Source: a virus
Direction: 5' to 3' (one strand)
IMG/VR virus record: IMGVR_UViG_3300043446_003565
Span: 1-48,024 of that record
DNA: 48,024 nt
This document shows, piece after piece, positions 8,578 through 17,089 of the stretch. Position numbers and translations under genes: made by a program. Numbering within the stretch: the first letter of the stretch is position 1; the number at the start of each line of letters is the position of its first letter. The notes below the pieces were generated by a model that searched no databases, was not told the DNA's origin, and saw nothing but the letters and a program-made list of their open reading frames with translations.

Positions 8578-8919
8578 TCAGGTGTAGGTGTGACCAGTGC
8601 GGCCGGTCCAGGTGACGCCATGGGCGGTGCCCGCCGCCAGGACAGCACCAGTTGATCCAATCTCAATGCGTGTCACAGTCCATGATGCTGTGCCCTCTGC
8701 AGTGCCGGCTGGCGCTGTCCCGCAGTAGCTGAAGGGTGCTGACCACGCATGCCGGCGCACACGCGTCGCCAGTGGCCCTTGTGGGCCCGGATGGATCACC
8801 TCCACCGCGTCCACAGCGGCTGGTCGGTCGATCTCGACCACCAGCACACCAGCTTCTTCGACGACCTCCACCGACACCGGCGGGGCCTCGATCACCTCCA
8901 TCGATACCGGCAGGCTCAT
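8578..8919 (-). CDS. Hypothetical virion-region protein
   Basis: 113 residues. The N-terminal 50 are a run of Val/Glu/Pro-rich short strands (MSLPVSMEVIEAPPVSVEVVEEAG), followed by a compact domain with 'WSAPFSYCGTAPAGT' and Gly/Thr-rich turns ending 'WTGRTGHTYT'. The beta-rich pattern suggests a small virion protein. Its stop lies 3 bp before the next gene and its start overlaps the upstream gene by ATGA. It has no recognised family. Confidence 0.6.
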   Translation of the reverse strand: MSLPVSMEVIEAPPVSVEVVEEAGVLVVEIDRPAAVDAVEVIHPGPQGPLATRVRRHAWSAPFSYCGTAPAGTAEGTASWTVTRIEIGSTGAVLAAGTAHGVTWTGRTGHTYT

Positions 8920-9269
8920 GGCGTCATCACCGGCAGCGGAGCCGAATGCCCCACGTCAAGCCAGGCTGCACCCTCCAGCCAGTAGAAGCGATCACCATTG
9001 GGCTGGATCACCAGCAGGTCCCAAACTCCGTCCTGCACCACTGCTGTCGTCGCCGGATACTGCAGGACCAGCTCGAACAGTCCCGTTCCCTGATCAACCC
9101 ACTCGACGACCAGGTCGGCGTACTTCGTCGTGCGCCGACGGTCCCACACCTGCGCCACCAGCTGGTAGCCCAGGGCGTTCAACGGCTGGCCAGCAGCCTT
9201 CAGCCGCATGCGCTTACGAAACGTCGCGCGCTGCGGAATCGTGATGTCGAGCCGCGCTGGCCGGATCAT
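8916..9269 (-). CDS. Hypothetical head-completion-region protein
   Basis: 117 residues: MIRPARLDITIPQRATFRKRMRL, then 'GYQLVAQVWDRRRTTKYADLVVEW', 'GLFELVLQYPATTA' and 'VWDLLVIQPNGDRFYWLEG'. The alternating pattern is that of an all-beta domain, similar in outline to small phage proteins that bind head or neck beta-structures. It is coupled to both neighbours by ATGA overlaps. I cannot assign a named family; its conserved position after the capsid genes suggests a structural role. Confidence 0.62.
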   Translation of the reverse strand: MIRPARLDITIPQRATFRKRMRLKAAGQPLNALGYQLVAQVWDRRRTTKYADLVVEWVDQGTGLFELVLQYPATTAVVQDGVWDLLVIQPNGDRFYWLEGAAWLDVGHSAPLPVMTP

Positions 9270-9583
9270 CGGTTGCTCGTGCGATGGAGCATCACCAGCA
9301 CGCCGCTGTGCCCATCAGGCTGCGCATCGCGCACCTTGAACACTGCGCCGCGGGCCTCGACCTCGTCGCCCTGCTGCAGCTTGAACGGCAGGTCGTTGCG
9401 GTCAATCAGCACCACCGGCTGCGTGCTGCGAACCTGGACCCCAGTCTCGGGATCCAGGCCCACGTAGCTGTCCTGATACACGCCACTGGCGGTCACGCTC
9501 TGCCCACGGTGGCGCAGAGTGACAGGTTCCCCCATCACCCGCACCACGGCGGTCAGCGCACGGTTCGCCAGGTCGTTCAGCAT
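9266..9583 (-). CDS. Putative head-tail joining/attachment protein (FII-like)
   Basis: 105 residues from the ATG at 9583, which overlaps the stop of the decoration gene (TGATG). The sequence MLNDLANRALTAVVRVMGEPVTLRHRG..., then 'VVLIDRNDLPFKLQQGDEVEARGAVFKVRDAQPDGHSG' has the size and beta-rich layout of lambda FII-type head-tail attachment proteins, which plug the head side of the connector. The longer frame reaching 9823 runs antisense-like through the upstream gene and was rejected. Assignment is by layout and gene order (portal, capsid, decoration, joiner). Confidence 0.55.
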   Translation of the reverse strand: MLNDLANRALTAVVRVMGEPVTLRHRGQSVTASGVYQDSYVGLDPETGVQVRSTQPVVLIDRNDLPFKLQQGDEVEARGAVFKVRDAQPDGHSGVLVMLHRTSNR

Positions 9584-9945
9584 CAGACCACGAACTCGTT
9601 CAGGCGCACGGTGGCGAACGCCTGAGAGGTGGTCTTGGCCGCCATGAACACCCCGACGTAGGAGTTGTTGGTGGAGACCGGCGTGATCTTCTTCGCGCTG
9701 TTGTCCCAGTAGGCCTTGGCACCGGCAACGGCATCGGTGCTGGCACCGGTCGCCGCCTCGAGGCCGTAGACGCCCTCGGTGTGAATGTTGATCACCTCGC
9801 CGTTGGCGCCGTCGACCACACACACGCCGAACAGCGCGCCGACCAGCACACCCTGTCCGCCGGAGCGGGCATAGGGCAGCGTCACTTCGACGTAATCACC
9901 GTTCTGGATGAAGCCCAGACCGGTGCTCGGATCGTAACCCTTCAT
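9583..9945 (-). CDS. Capsid decoration/cement protein (DUF2190-like)
   Basis: 120 residues beginning MKGYDPSTGLGFIQNGDYVEVTLPYARSGGQGVLVGALFG and continuing 'GVYGLEAATGASTDAVAGAKAYWDNSAKKIT'. This is the pattern of DUF2190-family phage proteins, which bind the outer face of HK97-fold capsids and stabilise them. It lies 37 bp downstream of the capsid gene, the usual place. Length is normal for the family (about 110-130). Confidence 0.82.
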   Translation of the reverse strand: MKGYDPSTGLGFIQNGDYVEVTLPYARSGGQGVLVGALFGVCVVDGANGEVINIHTEGVYGLEAATGASTDAVAGAKAYWDNSAKKITPVSTNNSYVGVFMAAKTTSQAFATVRLNEFVV

Positions 9946-9982
9946 GGTTCAGTCCTCAGAGGATGGATGGAGAGAGATTGGA

Positions 9983-11923
9983 TCAGGCGCCGGTGGAGCG
10001 GTAGAAGCCCTGGTGCTGAACGATCGTGGCACCGAAGCTGTGACGCAGATAGGTGGTCACGCCATCAGGATCGCGGCCAGACACCGACTCGATGCTGGGG
10101 CCGCCTTCGCCATCCAGGTAGCCGTAGAGCATCTTGTCCACACCGGGATAATCGCCCACGATGTAGAACTGGGTCTCGCTCTTCGCGTCCAGGCGCGGCT
10201 CCACCACCTTCTGCAGGTAACCGGAGAAGATGTTGACGTTGCTGGTCTGGTTCGGCGTGATCGTGGTGTTGAACTTGTCGAACGCCGTCTCCAGGGTGGT
10301 CGGCAGCAGGATGTAGCGAAGCTCCACATACAGCGGCGTGGTGCCGTCGAAGCCCTTCTGATTGCGCATCTTCCGACGCGCTTCCGCGATGCTCGCCTCA
10401 CCGATCGCGCCAGTGCCGGTGTTGGCGTGATCAGCATGGAACAGCGCCTTGCTGTCCATCATGCAGTTGGCGCCGAGGCTGCCAGAGGTGAGAAGACCCC
10501 ACATCTGGTTGGCCTCGAACACGGCGACGCCGCGGCCCAGGATCTGAATCGCGCGGGTGATGTAGCCGAGGTTGTCGTTGATGATCAGCCGGCGGCCGAC
10601 CACCACCTTCTTGCCGTACTCGGTCAGCTTCCAGGAGCCCTTCGACTCGCGGATGGTGCCGGCCTTGTACTCGCCGCCTTCCTTCAGCTCTTCAGGCAGC
10701 ATCTGGCCGCCGACTTCGATCACGCTCATGTCGCGGAAGTCGGGCAGGTTCTCCTGCCGGGCCATCACCTGCCAGGTCTGGCGCTCCTCGCCGTAGGCCG
10801 CCTTGAGGGTGACCCGCTGGATGGAGGTGAGCAGGAGGGGGAAGTCGGTGGTCGAGTGCATGGCGCGGATCGCCACCTCGTCCTTCGACAGGCCACGGGT
10901 GTTGACGCCGCTGCGCTCGACACACTCGCGGGCCATGTCCAGCAATGTGCTGCCGACGTACTCGCGAGCCCCGCCGTCGTCCCAGCTCTTGAAGCCGCTG
11001 CGGGCCTCCAGGGCGTTGAGCATCGCGGCGGCGCGCTTCTCGCCATGGTCCTGAGTCACCTCCACGCGGCTGCCCACGGTCTGGGGCTGGCCGGCGTGGG
11101 TCTTGCTGGCGAAGGCGTCGATGATCGCGGCGCGCGCGTCAGCGATCGGGGTGCCGTCGTTGATCAGCTTCTCGGCAAACTCACCATCGAGGCCGGCCTT
11201 GCGGCAGGCGTCGAGGATGTCGCTCACGCGGCGACGCTCACCAGCGCGGATCTGATCAGCATCCACCGCGGGGGCGGCGGGAGTGGTGGCACGGGTCTCA
11301 GTGGTGGCAGCGCCTGCTTCAGCCCCACGGGCTTCAGCAGGAGCTTCCTGCAGTTGGTTGGTGGCCATGGGGCTGTCCTTTGAAGGTTCAGTCTCGGGGT
11401 TCATGTTAGGCGACTCTTCCGAGCGCACCTGCGCTGCCGCATCTGCCGGGATCGGCACAAGCGACAGCTCGTACGGCTCCCAGTCGACGGCGCGCTCCAC
11501 AGGCACAGGGCCTGTCTCATCACGCTCCGTCTTGTGCTTCCGGAATCCCACGCTGATGTTGCGCAGGATTCCATCACGCACGTCCTGGAAGAACGGTTCC
11601 ACATCGGCACGCTTGCTGAAGCGCACCGTCGCGCGGCCTTCGTTGCCGTTGAGCCATGCGCGCTCAACAACACCCAGCACGCTGCGCAGGCTCCAATTCT
11701 CATGCGAGTCGAGCAACGGCGCGCCCTTGTTCAGGCGATCCAGTCGCACATGATCCGACTGCAGGCTCAGCTCCTCGATGTAATCGCCGCGCGCCCAGTC
11801 GCTGCGCTTCACCTGCGCGCCGGTCGTCCACACCACATCGACGGTGCGAGCCTCGACGTTCACCGTGTCAGGCGCGAACATCGCCCGTGTCTGCAGCAGA
11901 TCAGTCATCGTTCGTTCGCTCAT
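9983..11923 (-). CDS. Prohead protease / scaffold / major capsid fusion protein
   Basis: 646 residues. Residues about 1-165 are a prohead protease of the HK97/U35 type, with 'GAPLLDSHENW' (candidate catalytic His74) and 'RNISVGFRKHK' (candidate Ser124), ending 'WEPYELSLVPIPADAAAQVR'. A roughly 100-residue polar Ala/Glu-rich stretch and a helical region ('ADQIRAGERRRVSDIL', 'ARAAIIDAFASK') follow and probably act as scaffold. From about residue 300 the protein is a major head subunit ('WQVMARQENLPDFRDM', 'YGKKVVVGRRLIINDNLGYI', 'LFHADHANTG') ending 'GATIVQHQGFYRSTGA'. Protease-capsid fusions of this kind are known in several myophages and prophages. The protease presumably cuts itself and the scaffold from the assembled shell. 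Confidence 0.92.
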   Translation of the reverse strand: MSERTMTDLLQTRAMFAPDTVNVEARTVDVVWTTGAQVKRSDWARGDYIEELSLQSDHVRLDRLNKGAPLLDSHENWSLRSVLGVVERAWLNGNEGRATVRFSKRADVEPFFQDVRDGILRNISVGFRKHKTERDETGPVPVERAVDWEPYELSLVPIPADAAAQVRSEESPNMNPETEPSKDSPMATNQLQEAPAEARGAEAGAATTETRATTPAAPAVDADQIRAGERRRVSDILDACRKAGLDGEFAEKLINDGTPIADARAAIIDAFASKTHAGQPQTVGSRVEVTQDHGEKRAAAMLNALEARSGFKSWDDGGAREYVGSTLLDMARECVERSGVNTRGLSKDEVAIRAMHSTTDFPLLLTSIQRVTLKAAYGEERQTWQVMARQENLPDFRDMSVIEVGGQMLPEELKEGGEYKAGTIRESKGSWKLTEYGKKVVVGRRLIINDNLGYITRAIQILGRGVAVFEANQMWGLLTSGSLGANCMMDSKALFHADHANTGTGAIGEASIAEARRKMRNQKGFDGTTPLYVELRYILLPTTLETAFDKFNTTITPNQTSNVNIFSGYLQKVVEPRLDAKSETQFYIVGDYPGVDKMLYGYLDGEGGPSIESVSGRDPDGVTTYLRHSFGATIVQHQGFYRSTGA

Positions 11924-11932
11924 GTGAAGAGT

Positions 11933-13492
11933 CTATGGCAGCCCGCCTGCTGGGGCCGGAGCTGGGGGCGGCGTCGCCTGATCTGGCGGCTCACCTGTCG
12001 GCGGCAGTTCAGAACCAATCGGTCGCGCCTGCGTGAGGCCTGCAGCGCTCACCTTCCGCGGATCGGTGTCGAGCACCACCAGGGCCGCATCCAGCATGCG
12101 GTTCCATTCCTGGTAGAGCGCGATCACATCCTCGGGCTCCAGGCCCTCCATGCGGATCGCTTCCTGTGGCGGCAGGAGGCCGCTCCGCATCTTGCTGATG
12201 ATCGCCTTGGTGTCGGCTGCTGGGTCGTAGGACTGCGGAGGCGGGGGCGTCCAGTCGGCCGTCAGGCCATCGGTGGGGATCCCGGCGATGCTCGCCGCCT
12301 TGAACCACCAGGTCGCGATCGGCGAGAACACCATCGGGGCCAGGAGCTGCCACTGCTCCGCCGTCGTCCGCTTGTTGAACGACTGCCAGCCGAGGCGGCC
12401 GGCGCTGAAGTTCGTACCCTGGAAGTCGCCTGTCAAGAGCTCATACGGCACGTTGCCGCCGATCGCACAGCGCAGCAGGTAGGTGCGCATGATCTGGTCG
12501 ATCTCGCCCACGCTCGGCGGTGAGCTGAAGCGGATGTCCTGCCCGGGCCCCAGGCGCATCATTGCCCCGGGCTCGAGTCGATCGCTCACGTCGCTCTTCT
12601 GATCGCTCGCACCATCAATGTCCACGATGATGCCCGTCATGCACGCGCTGATCTTCTGCTTCAGCAGCTGCGCGTCCATGTAGTCGTCCAGGTCGCGCAG
12701 GGTGATCATCACCGGCGCAAGGCACGTCACACCGCGCGTCATCCCAGGGCGGTCCGGGCTGAACAGGTGGATGATCTGGTCGGCCGGCACACGGTTCGCC
12801 GTCGGGCTCACCACCCGCAGCATCGACTCGCCAGGGTGATAGCTGTGGAGCCAGTAGCTGACACGGCTGCCGTTGGCGTCGTATTCGATGCCGCGCTTCG
12901 TCCATCCGCCCTCCGGCATCCCTGCCATCTGGATCCCGTCCTGCTCCTCTGAGATCCAGTCCGCCTCGAGGAGCTGAAGCTGCAGAGGGACGCGCAGCCC
13001 CAGGCGGGTCATCCGCGCGCTGTCCGCCATTCGCATGCGGATCAGCACCTCGCCCGACTCCTTCCAGGACCTGACGGCCTTCGCCATCATCCCGTCGAAG
13101 TTCAGCAGGCCGTCCCAGTCGCACTGGCGGGGATCCATCGCCCAGGCCCGGAACTCATCCGTCGCGCGCTGCCCCCGTGTTCCGCCGTTGCGCCGGCCTG
13201 CCTTCGCCTTGAAGCTCCACCCATGGCCGATCAGCGCGGTCTCCCACAGCGTCACCATCCGCTGCGCATAGGGGTTGTTGCGGACCAGGTCGCGCGCGCG
13301 ATCGCGCATGTCCTCGAAGCCCACCGCCGTCGCGGCATCGGCGCTCGTTCGCCTGGTCGACCAGTTCTCCGTCCGCCGGCCCCGGGCCGCCCCGTCGTAT
13401 CGGCGGAGCTGATCCAGCTGCAGGCGCGCCGCCAGCCGGCGTGCACCGGCACGGGGAGCGACAGCACTGATGATCCGATCGAGGACGTTCAT
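11933..13492 (-). CDS. Portal protein (lambda family)
   Basis: 519 residues of the lambda gpB portal family. Visible features are 'RARDLVRNNPYAQRMVTLWETALIGHGW' (residues about 65-95), 'LEADWISEEQDG', 'RVPADQIIHLFSPDRPGMTRGVT', 'DYMDAQLLKQKISACMTGIIV' and 'GTNFSAGRLG'. A Pro/Ala-rich C-terminal tail ends the protein. Twelve copies form the DNA gate at the head vertex. It overlaps the gpW-like gene by ATGA at 13489-13492 and is 9 bp before the capsid fusion gene. Length is normal for the family. Confidence 0.94.
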   Translation of the reverse strand: MNVLDRIISAVAPRAGARRLAARLQLDQLRRYDGAARGRRTENWSTRRTSADAATAVGFEDMRDRARDLVRNNPYAQRMVTLWETALIGHGWSFKAKAGRRNGGTRGQRATDEFRAWAMDPRQCDWDGLLNFDGMMAKAVRSWKESGEVLIRMRMADSARMTRLGLRVPLQLQLLEADWISEEQDGIQMAGMPEGGWTKRGIEYDANGSRVSYWLHSYHPGESMLRVVSPTANRVPADQIIHLFSPDRPGMTRGVTCLAPVMITLRDLDDYMDAQLLKQKISACMTGIIVDIDGASDQKSDVSDRLEPGAMMRLGPGQDIRFSSPPSVGEIDQIMRTYLLRCAIGGNVPYELLTGDFQGTNFSAGRLGWQSFNKRTTAEQWQLLAPMVFSPIATWWFKAASIAGIPTDGLTADWTPPPPQSYDPAADTKAIISKMRSGLLPPQEAIRMEGLEPEDVIALYQEWNRMLDAALVVLDTDPRKVSAAGLTQARPIGSELPPTGEPPDQATPPPAPAPAGGLP

Positions 13493-13692
13493 TCGTAGTC
13501 GCGCGCCGTGGAGATGTAGACCTTCCGCATCGGCTTCGCCTCGTTGATCTTCGATGCAATCAGCGCGCGCGCCTTCAGCAGGTCGCCCATGCTCTGGTAG
13601 CGCACCACCTTGTCGTCGTACCGGACCTCCAGGTAGCCGCCGGCAATCGCTTCCTCGATGGCGGCCAGATGTGCCTGCGTGAATGTGCTCAT
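13489..13692 (-). CDS. Head-to-tail joining protein (lambda gpW-like)
   Basis: 67 residues from the ATG at 13692. That start is chosen over an upstream GTG because AGGAGG sits 8 nt before it. The sequence 'AHLAAIEEAIAGGYLEVRYDDKVVRYQSMGDLLKARALI' is the gpW fold signature: two helices flanking a hairpin with V/Y-R-Y. gpW closes the portal channel after packaging in lambda. It lies between large terminase and portal, as in lambda, with ATGA coupling to the portal gene. Length equals lambda gpW (68). Confidence 0.9.
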   Translation of the reverse strand: MSTFTQAHLAAIEEAIAGGYLEVRYDDKVVRYQSMGDLLKARALIASKINEAKPMRKVYISTARDYE

Positions 13693-13720
13693 CGGGGCCA
13701 CCTCCTCGGGGCCATGCTAC

Positions 13721-15652
13721 TCAGTCCCAGAAGCTGCTCCTGCGCCGCGTTGGTTGATCATCCTCCCGCGGCGACTGCTCGGCCTTCGGCGCCATCGCGG
13801 CCGGGGCCTCCTGGACGGTGCTGCCCTCTGCCGCCCACCGCTCGTCGCTCCATCGGTCAGCACCGACCAGGGCCGCGGCCGCGCGCGCATAGCACCTGCA
13901 GTCCAGCGCCTCGTTCCTTGGCCTGGTCTTCACCCACTCGAACTTCGGATACCCCCGCCGGTCGATCGTGTTCTCGAGGCGCTCCGCCGTGAGCTGCTGG
14001 AACCACTCCTGCCCGTACTGCGGGAAGTGGCACCACCCATGCGGCAGGCCCTCGGCCGGATCCTCCGGCGGCTGGCGACGCAGCCAGCCGTAGAGCTCAC
14101 TCTTCGCCGTGCTGGTGCCCACCGGCCAGACCTTCACGCCACCGCGCAGCGCCTTCCCGTTCCGCAGCACCTCCACCCTGGAGGGGGTGCCGATCACGCT
14201 CGTCTGCGACTCCACGCCCTTGATGGCGATCACGCGGCTGGCCGGCTGCGTCCGCACCCACCGGTAGACCTCCTGGCTGCGGTAGCCCGAGTCGATCGCC
14301 ACCATCCGGATCGGCAGCCGCTGCCCGTCGCCGCGGCCGAACTCCGACCGCACGAAAGTCGTCAGCTCCTTCCACACTGCCGGCTGCGCCGTGTCGCCAG
14401 CCAGCACCTGGTAGTCGAGGCTCCAGCTCTCCATCCCAGGGCCCCAGCCCACCACCTCCAGCTCCAGGCGGTCCGCCTGCACGTCCACGCCGCACGTCAG
14501 GAACACCACCCTGTCGGGCACCGTCCCGATCTCGTAGACCTCCCGCCGGTTGTAGAGCGCCTCCCAGTCCGGGGCCTCGCCGTCGTTGTTGTAGGGGAGC
14601 GCCAGCACCGTGTTCACGAACGGCTGCATCAGCGCCGGGTTGTCCTCCGCCTTCACGTGCTTCAGCACCGCGTCTTCCCAGCTGAACCAGCCGAGGGGCG
14701 CATAGAGCGCGTTGCAGTGATACCCCTGATGTTGCACCCGCTCCGGGAACGTCGGCTCCCACCAGTCGTCGTCGAACACCTCCGGGTCGTACCACCAGGC
14801 CTTCGTGTCCTCGCTGATGCCCTCGCCGCAGCTCTCGCAGATCAGCACCGGCGGCTGCAGCAGCTTCACCGGCAGGCCCGGGTCCTTCTCGTCCCATCGC
14901 ATCCGCTCCCACTCGAGCACCTGGCGGTGGCCGCAATGCGGGCACGGGAGCTTCAGGTGGTTCTGGCTGCTGTCCTCCCACTTCCGCCAGATCGCGCTCG
15001 TCCCAGCCCGGCCCGGCGTGCTCGTCCATGCGTGCTTCCGTCGCGCGCCGAACGTCCGTGTGCGCGCCTCGACGATCTCCAGAGGGTTGCCCTCCTCGTC
15101 CACGTCCATCGGCCAACGGTCGATCTCGTCCCCGCCCAGGTACCGGATCGGCATCGACGCCAGGCCGCTTGCCGCATTCGCACCGCCAAGGATCAGCAGG
15201 CCCCCGCTGAACTCCTTCATCAGCTGCGTGTTGCCAGAGTCGCGCGATCGCGACTCCTTCACCTTCTCCCGCAGAGTCGGCGTCGCCTCGATCATCGGCT
15301 GGATCCGCATCTTCGAGTACCGCTTCGCCAGGTCGATCGTCGGTTGCACGAACAGCGCCGGCCCCGGCGCGATGTCCATCACGTACCCCTTCCAGTTGTT
15401 GAGCGCCTCGCTCTTCCCCATCTGCGACCCGAACACCAGCGTCACCTCTCGCGTCCGGCTGGTCGACGACAGGTCGTCCATTGGACGCCGCAGGTACGGC
15501 GTCCGGCTCGTCTTCCACTGCCCGTGCTCCGCCGACGCCTTCGGGCTCAGCACTCGCCGCTGATCCGCCCATTCGCTCACCGTCAGCAGCGGATCCGGCC
15601 GCAGGCCCTGCCAGAACGCTGCGATGCAGCTCTCAGCCGTTGCCAGCGCCAT
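13721..15652 (-). CDS. Terminase large subunit (GpA family)
   Basis: 643 residues, the DNA-packaging motor and nuclease. Walker A-like GSQMGKSE is at 75-82 and Walker B 'YLGGDEID' ends at 178. A zinc-binding insert has CPHC at 237-240 and CESC at 272-275. The nuclease half carries 'CGVDVQADRLELEVVGWG', 'VAIDSGYRSQEV' and 'EALDCRCYARAA', as in lambda gpA. It overlaps the small terminase gene by 20 bp. Length matches lambda gpA (641). The GpA type usually goes with cos or headful-like ends depending on the phage; the window ends do not settle which. Confidence 0.96.
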   Translation of the reverse strand: MALATAESCIAAFWQGLRPDPLLTVSEWADQRRVLSPKASAEHGQWKTSRTPYLRRPMDDLSSTSRTREVTLVFGSQMGKSEALNNWKGYVMDIAPGPALFVQPTIDLAKRYSKMRIQPMIEATPTLREKVKESRSRDSGNTQLMKEFSGGLLILGGANAASGLASMPIRYLGGDEIDRWPMDVDEEGNPLEIVEARTRTFGARRKHAWTSTPGRAGTSAIWRKWEDSSQNHLKLPCPHCGHRQVLEWERMRWDEKDPGLPVKLLQPPVLICESCGEGISEDTKAWWYDPEVFDDDWWEPTFPERVQHQGYHCNALYAPLGWFSWEDAVLKHVKAEDNPALMQPFVNTVLALPYNNDGEAPDWEALYNRREVYEIGTVPDRVVFLTCGVDVQADRLELEVVGWGPGMESWSLDYQVLAGDTAQPAVWKELTTFVRSEFGRGDGQRLPIRMVAIDSGYRSQEVYRWVRTQPASRVIAIKGVESQTSVIGTPSRVEVLRNGKALRGGVKVWPVGTSTAKSELYGWLRRQPPEDPAEGLPHGWCHFPQYGQEWFQQLTAERLENTIDRRGYPKFEWVKTRPRNEALDCRCYARAAAALVGADRWSDERWAAEGSTVQEAPAAMAPKAEQSPREDDQPTRRRSSFWD

Positions 15653-16211
15653 TCGCCAATGCCTCCAACGCTTCGACCTGGTGCCGTTCGATCACCAGCA
15701 GCACATCCGCGCGCTGCTCCGGCGTCAGCCCCCCGGCCGCCTTCGCGATCTCACCGATCATCTGCGGACCGATGCGCAGCACAGCATCACGCACCCGCCG
15801 GCCGGCCTCGAACTGCTGCCGCTTCACATCCTCCACCCGCACCAGCTGGCCGCTCTTCTCCTCGTACTCGAGCGCCAACAGCTTCGCCTGGTAGCCGGCC
15901 TTGATCGTCTGGGCCTGCGACATCGTCGGCCCGCGATACTCCCCACCGCCGGCAGCCGCCGCCAGCTGCCTCTGCCGCCCGGCCTTCGTCGCCGCGCTCT
16001 GCCGATGCTGCGGAGACGTGTTCTTGCCCCACTCGCGGTTCGCAACCTCAGGGTCGATCCACCATCCAGGCCGGCCCGTTTGCCCCGGCGTCTCATCCGC
16101 TGAACGCTTCTTGGCGCCTGCCTTGATTCGACCTTCAGCGATCGCCTTCCGCACCGCCTGGACCGACACGTCCAGCTGCTCGGCGTATTCAGCGAGCTTC
16201 ACCCATGCCAT
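15633..16211 (-). CDS. Terminase small subunit (Nu1-like, HTH)
   Basis: 192 residues from the ATG at 16211, which overlaps the previous stop as TGATG. The N-terminal 'VKLAEYAEQLDVSVQAVRKAIAEGRIKAG' is a winged helix-turn-helix for recognising the packaging site. The middle has a 'WWIDPEVANREW' link and a coiled region 'SQAQTIKAGYQAKLLALEYEEKSGQLVRVEDVKRQQFEAGRRVRDAVL', the oligomerisation part seen in Nu1/DUF1441 small terminases. It sits directly upstream of the large subunit. Confidence 0.88.
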   Translation of the reverse strand: MAWVKLAEYAEQLDVSVQAVRKAIAEGRIKAGAKKRSADETPGQTGRPGWWIDPEVANREWGKNTSPQHRQSAATKAGRQRQLAAAAGGGEYRGPTMSQAQTIKAGYQAKLLALEYEEKSGQLVRVEDVKRQQFEAGRRVRDAVLRIGPQMIGEIAKAAGGLTPEQRADVLLVIERHQVEALEALANGAGNG

Positions 16212-16492
16212 CAGCTGGGAAGCAACTGCACGTAGAACCCTGCGTCGATCAGCTTCCGCCCCAGGCCCGGTGGGGGGGAGCACAGCTCAATCGGCGTGTC
16301 ACAGGACGTCATCCCAACCACCAGCGCCACCAGCTGATCCAGGAGCATGAGGGTGTGGCCGCGGCCCTCCAGCATCTGATCCACCGTCACCTCCGGCCCG
16401 CGCGGACCGAACGTGATGCGCATCGGCCAGGCGCTCACATGCCCGTCCTCGTTCCACTGGCAGCCGTAGGTGATGGAGGCGACTTCAATCAT
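16211..16492 (-). CDS. Hypothetical protein
   Basis: 93 residues from the ATG at 16492 (MIEVASITYGCQWNEDGHVSAWPMRITFGPRGPEVTVDQMLEGRGHTLMLLDQLVALVVGM...). An upstream in-frame start at 16513 would overlap the previous gene more deeply and was not preferred. The central 'MLEGRGHTLMLLDQLVALV' is an amphipathic helix. No family is recognised. It is translationally coupled to small terminase (TGATG) and overlaps the upstream PRTase-like gene by 8 bp. Confidence 0.6.
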   Translation of the reverse strand: MIEVASITYGCQWNEDGHVSAWPMRITFGPRGPEVTVDQMLEGRGHTLMLLDQLVALVVGMTSCDTPIELCSPPPGLGRKLIDAGFYVQLLPS

Positions 16493-16862
16493 CGAACCCT
16501 GGCACGAACTCACGGCGCCAGGGGAACAGTAGAGCCGCGGGGAACGGGGCCTTCATCACGCTCTGCCAGCAGCAGCTCCTGCTGGTGTCGACCCACACCC
16601 ACGCCTCAACGTCGGACCATGCCGCCGCCTTCTGGCTCAGCTCCGGGGTGACGATCGCATCGACCAGCAGCATGCCGGGCGTCGGGAGCTCCAGCACGTT
16701 CAGCCCCAGGTGCTCCGCCAGCCGTTCCGCCAGCCACACGCCATCAGCGCTCGCGGCATGCACGCCGGACCGATCCCGCCGCCGGCATTGCGCCGCGATC
16801 AGATCGACCGCCACATCGAACCCGTCCCAGGTGAGCTGCATGCGTGGCTGTTGCAGTGGCAT
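16485..16862 (-). CDS. Degenerate phosphoribosyltransferase-like protein
   Basis: 125 residues from the ATG at 16862 (TGATG with the upstream stop). The layout 'LTWDGFDVAVDLIAAQCRRR...GVHAASADGVWLAERLAEHLGLNVLE...PTPGMLLVDAIVT...AWVWVDTSRS...LLFPWRREF' follows small phage purine phosphoribosyltransferase-like proteins. In active enzymes the centre is an acidic PRPP loop of the form V-D-D/E-x-x-x-T-G-x-T. Here it reads VDAIVTPELS (67-76), lacking the second acidic residue and the Gly-Thr. The protein is thus probably not an active PRTase and may be a structural or binding derivative. Its position beside terminase is shared with related phages only by recall. Confidence 0.6.
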   Translation of the reverse strand: MPLQQPRMQLTWDGFDVAVDLIAAQCRRRDRSGVHAASADGVWLAERLAEHLGLNVLELPTPGMLLVDAIVTPELSQKAAAWSDVEAWVWVDTSRSCCWQSVMKAPFPAALLFPWRREFVPGFDD

Positions 16863-17089
16863 CAACCCTTCCCCGGCACCGACGCATACATCCCGGCCGT
16901 CAGCACATGCGGCCACAGCCCGTGCTGACGCACCGTCAGCGCTCCCTCTGAGCAGAACACGAACTGCGTCGCGTCCTCGCCCAGCACCAGGGCCCCGTCA
17001 TCCACGCCCCACACCCGCACGCCCGGCAGCTCCCGCAGCAGGCCATGCCCACCGCGCAGCGGCTCGAACGCCTCATCCCTCTCGCTCAT
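16862..17089 (-). CDS. Hypothetical protein
   Basis: 75 residues: MSERDEAFEPLRGGHGLLRELPGVRVWGVDDGALVLGEDATQFVFCSEG..., a compact beta-rich protein. It overlaps the ParB-like gene by 17 bp at its start and the PRTase-like gene by TGATG at its end, so it is part of the same translational chain. No family is recognised. Confidence 0.62.
   Translation of the reverse strand: MSERDEAFEPLRGGHGLLRELPGVRVWGVDDGALVLGEDATQFVFCSEGALTVRQHGLWPHVLTAGMYASVPGKG

Noticed and set aside
13658-15904. A 748-codon plus-strand open frame opposite the large terminase
   Set aside because: Its product is rich in Arg, Pro, His and Leu without any domain, and it is the exact antisense of a well-supported terminase gene. 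Long antisense frames are expected in GC-rich DNA.
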